Positions 1 to 9,549 of a DNA stretch of 31,646 nt are shown piece after piece. The position numbers were made by a program, and so were the translations under genes. Source of the DNA: an uncultured Vampirovibrio sp. (GTDB lineage: Bacteria; Cyanobacteriota; Vampirovibrionia; Gastranaerophilales; Gastranaerophilaceae). The notes beneath the pieces were generated by a model. That model was not told the DNA's origin. It saw only the letters and a list, made by a program, of their open reading frames with translations, and did no database searches. The stretch is taken from NCBI GenBank assembly GCA_910579975.1, contig CAJTWU010000021.1, positions 1-31,646 on the forward strand, written 5' to 3'. The stretch's first letter is position 1. Each line of letters opens with the position of its first letter.

Positions 1-1395
1 ACAATTGGTGATGGTCTTGCCTCACAATTGCCATCATTATTAATGTCAATTGCAGCCGGTATCGTTATGACCCGTGCTTCTGCCGGTAATACTTCATTAG
101 GTGGCGATTTAACTAACCAGATTATGGCAAAACCTTATTCACTGTTCTTTGCCGCATTATTCCTTGCATTAATTACAGTTACTTGCCCGATTACAGGTTT
201 GCCGTTTTTACCATTCTTGATTTTCACAATTGTTCTTGCGGTTGCCGGCTTCTCTGTATTGGTCAATGCCGATGTTCAATCTCAATTAGGTCAATTAGAA
301 AGCGTTCGTCAAAATATGCAAGATTTGGTTAACCCTAACAAAATGTACGAAAGACTTGGTGTTGATGTATTGAGCTTACAAGTTGGTGCAGGCTTGCTTG
401 TTATTGCCGACCCGGATCAGGAAGGTCAATTACTTGCTAAAATCGCTGCCCTTCGTCAACGTGTAACAGATGAATTGGGCTACATCTTACCAAATATCCG
501 TATTATGGACTCATCAGCTCTTGAAGCTAACGAGTATGTTATTTCTATACGTAATAATGTTGTTGCCTCAGGTTATGTTTATCCGGGTAAATATATGGTT
601 ATTGCAGACCAGTGGGATTCTGTTAAAAAGACTATTCCAGAAGATGCTATTGTTGGTGTTGACCCGACCTATCAAACACAAGCTTACTGGATTTCTCAAG
701 ATGATGCCAAAGCTACAAAAAATGTTACGGCTGTTGATGCTACAGATGTTCTTGTTACTCACTTACAAGAATGTGTACGTAAACACGTAGACGAAGTTAT
801 GACAAAAACTGATGTACTTAAGCTTATGGAACTTGTACGTTCTCAAGACCCAACTCTTGTTAACGACTTAGTTCCGGCTATTATTTCTACATCAGATTTG
901 AGAAAGATTTTCGTAAACTTAATCAGAGAAAAAGTTTCAATCAAGGATATTATCTTTGTATTTGAAAGATTATGCGACTACGCAAGATTTTCGAAAGAGC
1001 CTGATATTCTTTCAGAACGTCTACGTGCTGCTCTCGGTCGTCAAATTTGTTTAAGTAATGTTGATAGAGACAAGGTACTTTATGCGCTTACACTTTCTCC
1101 GGAGTGGGAAAAAACACTTGATGACAGTTGTCAGAGAACCGAATTAGGAACAATGTTCTTACTCAATCCAATGCAGGTTCAGGACTTGATTGAATCTACC
1201 GCAATGACTCTTATGCGCGCACATCAAAGCATTGGTTTACAGCCGGTAATCTTGTGCTCACCAAGAATTAGATTACCGCTATATCAATTGCTAGAACGCC
1301 ATATTCCAACAATTGTAGTAATCTCTTATTCAGAATTGATTACCGATATTAAGGTTGAAGCAGTTGATACAATCGGCGAAAGCGGAGGATACTAG
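1..1395 (+). CDS. flhA: Flagellar type III export protein FlhA (5' end cut by window)
   Basis: FlhA is the inner-membrane export-gate component of the flagellar type III secretion system; its cytosolic domain docks chaperone-substrate complexes. The reading frame is open from base 1 (reading TIGDGLASQLPSLL), so the first in-window start-like codon is internal. The 464 visible residues include the end of the conserved region (AAGIVMTRAS), the last hydrophobic helices (about residues 45-80) and the whole cytosolic domain, with FHIPEP-family matches such as GAGLLVIADPDQEGQL, ELGYILPNIRI and NEYVISIRNN. Full-length FlhA is about 690 residues, so roughly 230 are missing. The gene ends in TAG at 1393-1395, sharing the bases CTAG with the convergent dgkA stop. 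A type III secretion FlhA homologue is possible, but the Maf-like gene at 14640 favours the flagellar version. Confidence 0.93.
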   Translation, partial: TIGDGLASQLPSLLMSIAAGIVMTRASAGNTSLGGDLTNQIMAKPYSLFFAALFLALITVTCPITGLPFLPFLIFTIVLAVAGFSVLVNADVQSQLGQLESVRQNMQDLVNPNKMYERLGVDVLSLQVGAGLLVIADPDQEGQLLAKIAALRQRVTDELGYILPNIRIMDSSALEANEYVISIRNNVVASGYVYPGKYMVIADQWDSVKKTIPEDAIVGVDPTYQTQAYWISQDDAKATKNVTAVDATDVLVTHLQECVRKHVDEVMTKTDVLKLMELVRSQDPTLVNDLVPAIISTSDLRKIFVNLIREKVSIKDIIFVFERLCDYARFSKEPDILSERLRAALGRQICLSNVDRDKVLYALTLSPEWEKTLDDSCQRTELGTMFLLNPMQVQDLIESTAMTLMRAHQSIGLQPVILCSPRIRLPLYQLLERHIPTIVVISYSELITDIKVEAVDTIGESGGY

Positions 1396-1760
1396 AAAAC
1401 CAAATGTTTGCCAAATAAGATTAATCCAACCAACACACTGATAAATGAGGCAAACATTACAGCACCCGCTGAAATATCTTTTGCCATTCCAACCATTTTT
1501 GAATACTTATTATGGTAAATCGAGTCCAGTGCAAATTCTATCGCTGTATTAAGCATTTCAGACACGATAACGATTGCTATCGCAAATAAAAGGGTACAAA
1601 ATTCAAGTGCTGAAAACTTCAAAATATATGCAAGCACAAGAACAAAAAACGCAATTACAATATGAACTCTTATATTCATTTCGCTTTTTAAAACTAATCT
1701 AAAACCTTTACGTGCATTCTTAAAAGTGTTCCCAAACCCTTGTGACTTAAATTTTGTCAT
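1392..1760 (-). CDS. dgkA: Diacylglycerol/undecaprenol kinase
   Basis: Small integral-membrane kinase that phosphorylates diacylglycerol or undecaprenol, recycling lipid carrier for cell-envelope synthesis. At 122 residues it has the usual family length. It shows an N-terminal amphipathic stretch (FKNARKGFRLVLKSE), three membrane segments (about 32-48, 52-70 and 96-115), the catalytic signature EMLNTAIE at 68-75 (both glutamates present) and AKDISAGAV at 93-101. It is last in the cdd - zinc ribbon - pgpH - ybeY - dgkA run and overlaps ybeY by 14 nt, suggesting translational coupling. Its stop overlaps that of flhA. The sequence does not settle whether the substrate is DAG or undecaprenol; the link to ybeY and pgpH resembles Firmicute-type undecaprenol kinases. 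Confidence 0.93.
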   Translation of the reverse strand: MTKFKSQGFGNTFKNARKGFRLVLKSEMNIRVHIVIAFFVLVLAYILKFSALEFCTLLFAIAIVIVSEMLNTAIEFALDSIYHNKYSKMVGMAKDISAGAVMFASFISVLVGLILFGKHLVF

Positions 1761-2256
1761 ACTCGATACTCCCCAGCGCTTTTCTTTGTTCTTCTATAAC
1801 AAAATTGTACTCTTCCTCACTCTGGTGGTCAAATCCTAATAAATGCATTAAACCGTGGCTTATTAAAAAGAATAATTCTTGTTCACGGTTAGCTGAGCGG
1901 CTAATATCTCTGTTTACCCCTTCTATAACTTTATCAAGTGCAATAATAATCTCACCGAGATTAATATCGCCGTCAAAAATAAAACTATTCTCATCATCTG
2001 CAAAAATTGCAAATGTAATAATATCAGCCGGATAATCCTTATCTCTATAGTCACGGTTTAATTCATGAGTTTTTTCAGAATCGGTAAAAACAATATCTAA
2101 AGTAATTGACTCAAAGTCTTTTTCAAAAAGACAGCTTTTATCTCCGAGGTTTGCAATATAATATTCAAGCATTCTTCGGGTTTTTACTATAACATCTTTT
2201 TCATCAACATTCCAATCAGAAAAAATATTTTCTGTAAAAATATTATAAGTTGTCAT
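1747..2256 (-). CDS. ybeY: Endoribonuclease YbeY (rRNA maturation factor)
   Basis: YbeY is a zinc-dependent single-strand endoribonuclease involved in 16S rRNA 3'-end maturation and ribosome quality control. The 169-residue protein has the diagnostic zinc motif HGLMHLLGFDH (H134, H138, H144) and the preceding family block (DYPADIITFAI and GDINLGEIII, about 74-106). It overlaps pgpH upstream and dgkA downstream by 14 nt each. The order pgpH-ybeY-dgkA is widespread in bacteria, which supports both this call and those of its neighbours. The alternative start GTG/TTG codons were not preferred because the ATG at 2256 gives the usual N-terminus. Confidence 0.95.
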   Translation of the reverse strand: MTTYNIFTENIFSDWNVDEKDVIVKTRRMLEYYIANLGDKSCLFEKDFESITLDIVFTDSEKTHELNRDYRDKDYPADIITFAIFADDENSFIFDGDINLGEIIIALDKVIEGVNRDISRSANREQELFFLISHGLMHLLGFDHQSEEEYNFVIEEQRKALGSIEYDKI

Positions 2257-4414
2257 TCTTTTTGTTTTCTAATTCCTTAATTTTTGACTCTAAATCAGCA
2301 TCCAATGCATGTGGAGGAACAATTTCCAAATCATTTTCATTTTTGTTCTTATCAAACTCTTGAACTAAATCATTATGATACTTAATTCTCTTATGGTGCA
2401 TACCTCTAAGCATTCTGGAAAGAGTTTCTGCAATTATTTTTAAATCTTTAAGAGTAAGCGGAGAGTCATCTAATTGACCGTCATTAAGTCTTTCTTTAAT
2501 GATTTTATGAATAATAGCATCTATTTCCTCATTAGAAGGATTTTTAGCCGCCCTTACAGCAGACTCAACAGCATCTGCTATCATAAGAATAGCTGTTTCT
2601 TTCATATTTGGTTTTGGACCGGGATATCGGAATTGTTCTTCCTTAACCTTATCTTCGCCTTCTTCTTTAAGTGCTTCATTATAAAAATAGCTTACAAGAC
2701 TTGTTCCATGGTGCTGCATAATAAAGTTATGAATTACTTGAGGTAATTTCTCGTCTTTTGCAAGTTCCAAACCATCTTTTGGGTGAGCGGTAATAAGCAT
2801 TTTACTAAACCTTGGGGTGCAAGACTTATGAGGATTATCAATACCATAGAAAGATTGATTTTCCACAAAGAACATCGGACGTGAAAGTTTACCGATATCA
2901 TGATACATAGTACCAACTCTTGCAAGCACAGGGTCTGCACCAATAGCTTCGGCTGCAGCTTCAACAAGTTGTGAAACAATTAAACTATGGTTATATGTAC
3001 CCGGAGCTTCTTGTAACAATCTTTTTAATAGTTTACTATCAGCAAGCTCTGCTAAGCCATAAGGTGTCATTACCCCAAATGTTGTTTCAATAATAGGAAG
3101 TACACCTAATAAAACAATGCCGCTTATTCCAAAACAATTAAGTACAATGTAACCTAAATCTTTTAAAATCATCAGGTTATCTATATCCATCATATATTTT
3201 TCTAAGAAATAAATTGCACCGACTATCAAAATACCCGCTAAAGATATTTTAAGACTTATTATTAATAAATCAGAGCGTTTTGAGAATTTGAGCTTTGACA
3301 CTGCAGTCATAACAACAGTATTTAAAAGCATAAATGCAACAACGACTTCAATATTATAATGCATACCAACAGAGAGCAGTGCCAGCAGAATAGTTGAGGC
3401 AAAAAAGGCATTTCTTGGTGTGGTAAATATTGAAAGTAAAATTGTATAAGCCGGGATTGGAACTATATAAGGTGAAAATCCTGTAGGTAAAACTGCTGCA
3501 AAAAATGCCGTTAACAATGTAAAAGATGACATTATAAGCATATATTTAGCATTGTAGTATTTTTTCTCAAAGTTCTTTTCATACTGCAAAAATACAAATG
3601 TAAAAAATCCGACAAGCAAGAATATACCAAAAATACCGCCAAAATTAACTTGTAACACATTATATCCGGCCGCTCTTAATGCATCACTTTTAAGCTTAGT
3701 AACGGGCTCGCCTTCAAAAACGATTTTTTGACCTTTTTTGAAAACAACTTCATAAGGTTTTACAGCATTTTGAGCATTTTTTTTGGCAATTTCAGTTGCA
3801 AACTCATCAACAACAAGATTTGGAACAATTACCTGATTTAAAATTGCAGTAATCATATTAGCTTGGGCTCTTGATGTTGTTGCAGGAATATTCTTACGAA
3901 TAACTTCACCAACATTATTATTCTCAAAATCTTTTGTGGAAATACCTGTGTTTAAAACAGCAGATAGCGTAACTTTTGATTTATCAAAAATAGTATTTAA
4001 ATCAGTATCAGTAGTTTTAAGCAAATATTCAATAACACCTTTACGCTGATTTTCATCGAAAAGGATACTCAATTCATCAATTTTTACATCATCACTCACT
4101 CCTTTTTCACGGATTTTTACAACCGATTTTTGAAGTGTTACCAAACTTGACATAATAAAATCATCTTCTGCTTGGGTTAAAATAGGTTCAACCGCTTGAG
4201 CAACTTCTTTTTTATGAAGTTCAGTCTTTTTAGTATCAATAACTTTGATATCTTTTTGTGCTTCTATATCACGTTTACTAATGCCGTTTTCAACAACTCT
4301 CTGAAAAAAATAATTTTGTGAAGAAATTGCAGCAGTCATAAGCATTGTGAATATTATAAAGCACATAGTATTTCTAAAATTCTTTGACGATATAAAATCT
4401 AAAAACTTTTGCAT
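2243..4414 (-). CDS. pgpH: PgpH-type 7TM-HD cyclic-di-AMP phosphodiesterase
   Basis: Membrane-bound HD-domain phosphodiesterase of the PgpH/YqfF family, which hydrolyses c-di-AMP to pApA. Visible order in 723 residues: one N-terminal membrane helix (about 16-32), an extracytoplasmic helical domain (about 40-255), a block of seven membrane helices (about 258-440), then a cytosolic HD domain (about 470-680). HD metal-ligand candidates are H476 (YNHSL), H505-D506 (MYHDIGK), H544 (AHPKDG), H568-H569 (MQHHGT) and D614 (IADAVES). A good ribosome-binding site (AAAGAGGT) lies 6-7 nt before the ATG. The gene begins 26 nt after the zinc-ribbon gene and overlaps ybeY. c-di-AMP specificity is inferred from family membership; no cyclase gene is visible here. 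Confidence 0.92.
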   Translation of the reverse strand: MQKFLDFISSKNFRNTMCFIIFTMLMTAAISSQNYFFQRVVENGISKRDIEAQKDIKVIDTKKTELHKKEVAQAVEPILTQAEDDFIMSSLVTLQKSVVKIREKGVSDDVKIDELSILFDENQRKGVIEYLLKTTDTDLNTIFDKSKVTLSAVLNTGISTKDFENNNVGEVIRKNIPATTSRAQANMITAILNQVIVPNLVVDEFATEIAKKNAQNAVKPYEVVFKKGQKIVFEGEPVTKLKSDALRAAGYNVLQVNFGGIFGIFLLVGFFTFVFLQYEKNFEKKYYNAKYMLIMSSFTLLTAFFAAVLPTGFSPYIVPIPAYTILLSIFTTPRNAFFASTILLALLSVGMHYNIEVVVAFMLLNTVVMTAVSKLKFSKRSDLLIISLKISLAGILIVGAIYFLEKYMMDIDNLMILKDLGYIVLNCFGISGIVLLGVLPIIETTFGVMTPYGLAELADSKLLKRLLQEAPGTYNHSLIVSQLVEAAAEAIGADPVLARVGTMYHDIGKLSRPMFFVENQSFYGIDNPHKSCTPRFSKMLITAHPKDGLELAKDEKLPQVIHNFIMQHHGTSLVSYFYNEALKEEGEDKVKEEQFRYPGPKPNMKETAILMIADAVESAVRAAKNPSNEEIDAIIHKIIKERLNDGQLDDSPLTLKDLKIIAETLSRMLRGMHHKRIKYHNDLVQEFDKNKNENDLEIVPPHALDADLESKIKELENKKNDNL

Positions 4415-4440
4415 TTAATAACCTCTTTGATTTGTGGTTT

Positions 4441-4629
4441 TCATTTACCTCTTTTTACTACAAACCCGCATTTTGTACAAGCCATAACCTCACCCGTACT
4501 GTCAACAGGCATAAAATTATGCTCGCATGTTAACGCCTCATCTATTTCGTTATAATCAGGCTTTTCAGGTTTTCTTTCTACGGTTGAGCGTTTATTAAGC
4601 CATTTTATAAATATTTCAAAAATATACAT
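4441..4629 (-). CDS. Small zinc-ribbon-like protein of unknown function
   Basis: A 62-residue protein with a hydrophobic/basic N-terminus (MYIFEIFIKWLNKR), a charged linker, and a C-terminal half with four potential metal ligands: C35, H37, C51 and C54 (CxH-x13-CxxC). This looks like a minimal zinc ribbon. The ATG shares one base with the cdd stop (TAATG arrangement at 4627-4631), and pgpH follows after 26 nt, so it is almost certainly translated within this operon. No function is recognised; the N-terminal hydrophobic stretch could associate with the membrane. Its position between cdd and pgpH is not part of the usual pgpH-ybeY-dgkA arrangement that I know. Confidence 0.8.
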   Translation of the reverse strand: MYIFEIFIKWLNKRSTVERKPEKPDYNEIDEALTCEHNFMPVDSTGEVMACTKCGFVVKRGK

Positions 4630-5021
4630 TAAATTCTAAATCCGCAAGGAAGGAAATAACTCAATTTGTTTACATCAAGATTTCCCATATTCTCTGTAAC
4701 AACAGAAATCTCCTCATCGTCTCCTTGAAATTCGTACATAACCTGTCTGCAAGCTCCGCAAGGATAACAAGAATCCGCATTTGGTGAATATATAGCTACA
4801 GCACGGATAACACGTTCCCCTTCTGAAATTGCTTTAAATATAGCACACCTTTCTGCACAAATGGTTAAGCCGAAAGACGAGTTTTCTACATTACATCCTT
4901 CAAAAATCTTACCGCTTGAAGTCAAAACAGCAGCACCTACCGCAAATCTTGAAAAAGGTGAATAAGAGGTTTTTGAAGCCTCTTTTGCTCTATTCATTAA
5001 TTGTTCAAAATCTATACTCAT
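4629..5021 (-). CDS. cdd: Cytidine deaminase
   Basis: Zinc-dependent deaminase converting cytidine/deoxycytidine to uridine/deoxyuridine in pyrimidine salvage. The 130-residue length matches homotetrameric bacterial enzymes. Active-site signatures are complete: SPFSRFAVGAA (about 21-31), GCNVENSSFGLTICAERCA with C55-A-E57 (zinc ligand and proton shuttle), and PCGACRQV with C88 and C91. It is the first gene of the minus-strand operon. Cdd is commonly near ybeY/dgkA/era in other bacteria, although usually downstream. A TATAAT lies only 4 nt before the ATG on the minus strand, so the transcript may have almost no leader; no clear Shine-Dalgarno sequence is seen. M9 is an alternative start but would trim a conserved helix. 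Confidence 0.95.
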   Translation of the reverse strand: MSIDFEQLMNRAKEASKTSYSPFSRFAVGAAVLTSSGKIFEGCNVENSSFGLTICAERCAIFKAISEGERVIRAVAIYSPNADSCYPCGACRQVMYEFQGDDEEISVVTENMGNLDVNKLSYFLPCGFRI

Positions 5022-5024
5022 ACC

Positions 5025-5030
5025 ATTATA
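5025..5030 (-). promoter_or_regulatory. Candidate -10 box for cdd
   Basis: The minus strand reads TATATAAT immediately before GGT-ATG of cdd. Depending on which hexamer is used, the predicted transcription start falls on or within a few bases of the start codon. The -35 region is weak (TTTCAT about 16 nt upstream). Confidence 0.45.
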
Positions 5031-5068
5031 TACTAACGTATTTAGAATGAAATAAATCCGTCAATCAG

Positions 5069-5098
5069 TTGATTTATGCTTTAAAGTTATAATATAAT
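5069..5098 (+). promoter_or_regulatory. Promoter of the AsmA/TamB-like gene, near-leaderless
   Basis: TTGATT (5069-5074) is followed after 18 nt by TATAAT (5093-5098); a second overlapping TATAAT sits at 5088-5093. The ATG is at 5107, so the predicted transcription start is at or up to about 7 nt before the start codon. No Shine-Dalgarno sequence is present in TTATTAAAA before the ATG. Confidence 0.6.
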
Positions 5099-5106
5099 TA
5101 TTAAAA

Positions 5107-8100
5107 ATGCTAAGAAAATACATAATAACAATAATAGGATTTTATATATTTTGGATGGGGATTTTGCCGCTTGTGATTACTAATACGGCAAAAGTGTTAT
5201 GCAAAAATTATTCACATAATTCTAACTACGAGATTACCCTGGATAATCCAAGAACGATTTTAACTCCGCTTCCTGTCTGTAAATTCAGTGCTAATAAGAT
5301 TTCTGTTAAATCTAAAACTGATAATACAAAGGCTGATATTGAGAACTTTAAGATTAAAATAAGACTTTTACCTCTGCTTTCAGGAAAATTACATGTAAAC
5401 TCAATTGCAGCAGAAAATTTTGAATTTCAAACATCTTTAAAAGATAATATGGAATTGGACAAAGATTTTTTTAAAAAACTTGAAACAGCAAAAACTACAT
5501 TCAATTCTATAAGAATTAATAAATTCAGAACTGAACTATCACAAAAAGACATTAAAACCCCAATTATTTATTCAGGAGAAAACCTTTTATTCCAAAAAAA
5601 GAATAAATACGTCAAATTTACTATCGACAGTACTTTAGAAATGCAAGACAGGATTTCTGAAGCAGACATAGATTTGTATCTTCCTAAAAACAACGATATA
5701 AAAAAATCGGTTTTTGAAGTTAATGTTTCTAATCTCGATATTTCTCCATTAAAAGCATACTTAAAACATTACCTTCCAAATGATTTAGTCGAACTTAAAG
5801 GAATTATTAATATCAGCGCAAATAAAGGAGAACTTGTTACAGAGTTGAAAAACTGCTCCGCAATAATGAAAGACTCTGCTAAAACAATTATCTTTCCTGA
5901 TAAAATGCAGATAAAATCAAAATTTAACATTAAACGACAATATATTACACTTGAGAATGTTGATATAGAATCCAAAAATATTCATGCCTCATTAGATGGT
6001 AAAATTTCCAATTACTTTGGGAATGCAATGCCTGTACTTGACCTAAATATCAGAGTTAATAAATCCAAAGTTGAAGATTTTATTAATTTACTTCCAGCAT
6101 TTAAAGTAGAAGAAATTGATGTTTATAAACTAAAAAAATATAAATTTTACGGCGATGCATTAGCAAATCTTTCTATAAGAGGACGTTTGCCTGAACCGGA
6201 TGTAACAGGAAACATATATATTAATAATGGTATTTTGACAAAACCTATTCCAAATACTACTCAGGGTGCAACAATAAAACTTAAATTGACCGGGAAATAT
6301 GCACAATTTGATGTATCAGTACCGGCGGGCGGCGGCGAAAAAGTCTGGGTTAAGGGTTCGCAAGAACTTTATAATGTCAAATATGCAGATATGACAATTA
6401 AAAGTACTAAAAATGTAGACTTACATGTAGCAGAGGTTGTTTTAAATCCGCTGCATGAAATTCTTAATTTTATCATTGGACCGGTACCAATAATGGATAT
6501 CTATGGTAAAGGAAATATTGATATTTTAGTCAAGGGGAATCGTAAAACTCCTCATATTTGGGGAGCTTTAAACGTCAACAATGCCTCTGTTAATTTTAAT
6601 GAAATACCTGATTTAATACTAAAAAATGCAGAAGCAGTTTTGACATTCAATGATCAGGAGGCTATCTTTTCTTCAAAAAAAGGATTTGTTAATGAAAAAG
6701 TTTTCAAGATTAATGGAACATGTAATCTTTTCGGCAAATTTGACTTTGATGTTGAGTCACAAAACCAGCCAACAGAGATTTTATACAAAGCTATTCAAAC
6801 AGCTACAATGGTTCCTGATGTACAAAAAATGCTTCCAAAATTGGATAACATTTCAGGAACAACAGACCTAAAACTAAAAGTATATGGTGCTGTTAAATAT
6901 ATAGAAGATTTAAAATTTAACGAAAACACCTTTGCTAAAGGTGAAATTACAATAAAAGATAATGATTTTACATTCCAAAACATTACTGTTAATAAAACAA
7001 ATGGAAGTGTAAAATTTGATAATAATAACGCTGATGCTGACATCAAAGCACTTATTGCTAATTCACCAATGAGCATTAAAGCAAAAATCAAAAATAATAT
7101 CGGCGATTTGGTATTAGATATTCCTAAGCTTAATCCAAATTTCTTAATAAATGACCAGAAACCATATCTTCCTTATATTTCAGTATTTACCAAATACAAA
7201 GGAGATATTAATGATATTGAATACAACAAGCTTAGTCTTAATGCTAAAATTTTGGACTCTAACCCGCAAAGTATTCTTAAATTCAATTCTGGTGAAATCA
7301 TTGTCAATAATAATAAAGTTAATATTAAAAACTTAAAAGGATTTATTCAAAATAATAAAAACTCATTTGAGTCGGATTTACGAATTGATAACGCTTTTAC
7401 TACAAATCCTGAATTAAATGGAAACATCAGACTCAAAACTCCTGATTTAACTTTACTGAATGAAATTCTAACAAGCGATATTTTCCCTAAATATACAAAA
7501 GATTTTGAATTTCAGAAAGGTGCAATTGATTTAAATTGCAAATTCTTTAATAATAAAATAAATATGTACACCGATTTAGGCGGGATTTCTTTTATCTATC
7601 ATCCGCTTGAATTGCCTGTACATATTCTCAATGGAACTGTATCGGTAAGAAATAACACATTGAAATTGAATAAACTTAATCTGCTTGCCGATAAAATGCC
7701 AATCCTTGCCGATGGAGAAATAAGAGATATTTTTGATAAACAAAATTTCAATATTTATATTAACTCCAAACCACAACAAGAGTTTATTGACAAATATATA
7801 AACAAAAACCAAATTTATCCAATAAAAATTAAAGGCGATATTGTATACAGTGCAAAAATTAAAGGTATTCCAAACAATTATGATTTGAAAGCTAATGTTG
7901 ATATGCAAAAAGACTCAAGTGTTTATCATTTTGGCGCAACAATCGGAGATTTGGAGAATGCTATTTCTTTGTATACAGATACACAGGTACTAAACAAAAA
8001 TCACTTACAAATCAAAGATTTCTCTTACGATAAATTAATTGAATCTCAAAGCGGCAAACAAACACGATTAAATATGCTTAAGGCAAAAGGCGGAGTAGAG

Positions 8101-9423
8101 CTTCTTAAAGACGACTTAGGTTTCAAAGATTTAAGAATAAAAACCAACACACCAACTGATGCCCGAATTTTTAATATAATTTTTAGAAAACCAAATATCA
8201 AACAAGGACAATTTACATCAGATTTAAAAATTAACGGCAAGCTTTCAAACCCACACGTTTTAGGAAATTTCCATATATTTGAAACCAATATACCTTTTCT
8301 TGACACCGTTATGAAGAATATAACTTTTGTATTCAGAGACAGGACAGTTGAACTAACGTCAAAAGGTGAAGTTATGGGAAATGAAGTTCTTTTCGAAGGA
8401 ACGATGAAAAACAAATTAACACGTCCTTATAAAGTTGAAAAAGCTTCTCTTTACACCAAGGATTTGAACTTAAATTCAGTTATCAATAAGCTTAAGGTTG
8501 CTCAAGTAGACAATACCGCTGCTCTTGATAGTTTTGAAGGATTTGATTTAAACTCCGTAGTATTTAATAATATGAATTTTAAAGCTGATAATATTGAGCT
8601 TAGAAACATAAAAGCAACAGACTTTAGTGCAACAGCAAGTCTTAATGAAAATGGAATTTTTGATATCAATAATTTCATATTTAATATTGCACAAGGAAAA
8701 CTTGAAGGAAAGTACAAATATAATCTTAAAACTAATGATACTGCACTAAATCTTACAGCAGAAAAGATTAATGCAAATGATATTACCTGGGCATTATTTG
8801 ATTTAAATAATCAGATTTATGGTGATTTAACCGGTACAGTTAATATATCTTGCAATGGTTCTAATTTTGAACAGTGTATGCAAACATTAAATGGCAGCAC
8901 CATTTTCAATGTTAACGAAGGGAAAATGCCTAAACTCGGCTCTTTAGAATATCTACTTAAAGCGGGTAACCTTGTAAAAGGAGGAATAACAGGATTATCA
9001 ATCAACAGTGTCATTGACTTAATTACACCTCTAAAAACAGGAGAATTTGAAGATATTTACGGTTCAATCAGAATAAAAGAGGGTATTGCAAGGAACATCG
9101 AAATATCTACTAAAGGTAAAGACTTAAGCTTATTTATTAGCGGCACCTATAATTTTGCAACATCTGTTGCTGAAATGGAAGTTCTTGGAATGCTTTCAAG
9201 AAAAATTTCAACATTCTTTGGTCCAATAGGCAATATGTCGATTAATACTCTGTTTAATGTCATTCCCGGGGTTGATTTAGAAAAAGATAGCTTAGTTTTA
9301 GAACGTATTAATAAAATACCGGGTCTTGAATTATCAGAAAAAGCTTATCGAAAATTTATAGCCGAAATTAAAGGAAATATTAACGGCGAAGAATATGTTA
9401 CAAGCTTTAAGTGGATTAACTAG
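5107..9423 (+). CDS. AsmA/TamB-like envelope protein (bridge-like lipid transport family)
   Basis: A 1438-residue protein with one N-terminal membrane anchor (about 5-27, after MLRK) and then a long periplasmic region rich in short beta strands and NxI/DxxL repeats. It ends in a block (about 1320-1438: YGSIRIKEGIARNIEISTKG, LFISGTYNF, LSRKISTFFGPIGNMSINTLF) resembling the C-terminal AsmA-like domain. AsmA-clan proteins (TamB, YhdP, AsmA) form beta-taco grooves spanning the periplasm and are linked to phospholipid transfer and outer-membrane protein assembly. The length and single anchor fit TamB or YhdP better than AsmA. No TamA/BamA partner gene is adjacent. The gene stands alone, divergent from cdd and 126 bp upstream of glyQ. 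The exact subfamily is unresolved. Presence of this protein implies an outer membrane. Confidence 0.78.
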   Translation: MLRKYIITIIGFYIFWMGILPLVITNTAKVLCKNYSHNSNYEITLDNPRTILTPLPVCKFSANKISVKSKTDNTKADIENFKIKIRLLPLLSGKLHVNSIAAENFEFQTSLKDNMELDKDFFKKLETAKTTFNSIRINKFRTELSQKDIKTPIIYSGENLLFQKKNKYVKFTIDSTLEMQDRISEADIDLYLPKNNDIKKSVFEVNVSNLDISPLKAYLKHYLPNDLVELKGIINISANKGELVTELKNCSAIMKDSAKTIIFPDKMQIKSKFNIKRQYITLENVDIESKNIHASLDGKISNYFGNAMPVLDLNIRVNKSKVEDFINLLPAFKVEEIDVYKLKKYKFYGDALANLSIRGRLPEPDVTGNIYINNGILTKPIPNTTQGATIKLKLTGKYAQFDVSVPAGGGEKVWVKGSQELYNVKYADMTIKSTKNVDLHVAEVVLNPLHEILNFIIGPVPIMDIYGKGNIDILVKGNRKTPHIWGALNVNNASVNFNEIPDLILKNAEAVLTFNDQEAIFSSKKGFVNEKVFKINGTCNLFGKFDFDVESQNQPTEILYKAIQTATMVPDVQKMLPKLDNISGTTDLKLKVYGAVKYIEDLKFNENTFAKGEITIKDNDFTFQNITVNKTNGSVKFDNNNADADIKALIANSPMSIKAKIKNNIGDLVLDIPKLNPNFLINDQKPYLPYISVFTKYKGDINDIEYNKLSLNAKILDSNPQSILKFNSGEIIVNNNKVNIKNLKGFIQNNKNSFESDLRIDNAFTTNPELNGNIRLKTPDLTLLNEILTSDIFPKYTKDFEFQKGAIDLNCKFFNNKINMYTDLGGISFIYHPLELPVHILNGTVSVRNNTLKLNKLNLLADKMPILADGEIRDIFDKQNFNIYINSKPQQEFIDKYINKNQIYPIKIKGDIVYSAKIKGIPNNYDLKANVDMQKDSSVYHFGATIGDLENAISLYTDTQVLNKNHLQIKDFSYDKLIESQSGKQTRLNMLKAKGGVELLKDDLGFKDLRIKTNTPTDARIFNIIFRKPNIKQGQFTSDLKINGKLSNPHVLGNFHIFETNIPFLDTVMKNITFVFRDRTVELTSKGEVMGNEVLFEGTMKNKLTRPYKVEKASLYTKDLNLNSVINKLKVAQVDNTAALDSFEGFDLNSVVFNNMNFKADNIELRNIKATDFSATASLNENGIFDINNFIFNIAQGKLEGKYKYNLKTNDTALNLTAEKINANDITWALFDLNNQIYGDLTGTVNISCNGSNFEQCMQTLNGSTIFNVNEGKMPKLGSLEYLLKAGNLVKGGITGLSINSVIDLITPLKTGEFEDIYGSIRIKEGIARNIEISTKGKDLSLFISGTYNFATSVAEMEVLGMLSRKISTFFGPIGNMSINTLFNVIPGVDLEKDSLVLERINKIPGLELSEKAYRKFIAEIKGNINGEEYVTSFKWIN

Positions 9424-9506
9424 GATTTATTTGTTTCAACTCTCCGGATTTTATTTACAAATGTTAATATTTTTCAAAAACCCTTTTAATTTAAACTAAT
9501 TCTATG

Positions 9507-9512
9507 TATAAT
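9507..9512 (+). promoter_or_regulatory. Candidate -10 box for glyQ
   Basis: TATAAT preceded by TG lies 37 nt before the glyQ ATG, predicting a leader of about 30 nt. The -35 (TTTTAA near 9484) is weak. The rest of the 126-bp gap after the AsmA/TamB-like gene shows no clear hairpin terminator. Confidence 0.5.
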
Positions 9513-9549
9513 TTTTAAAGTGTAAAATTTACAATAGAATGGAATAAAA

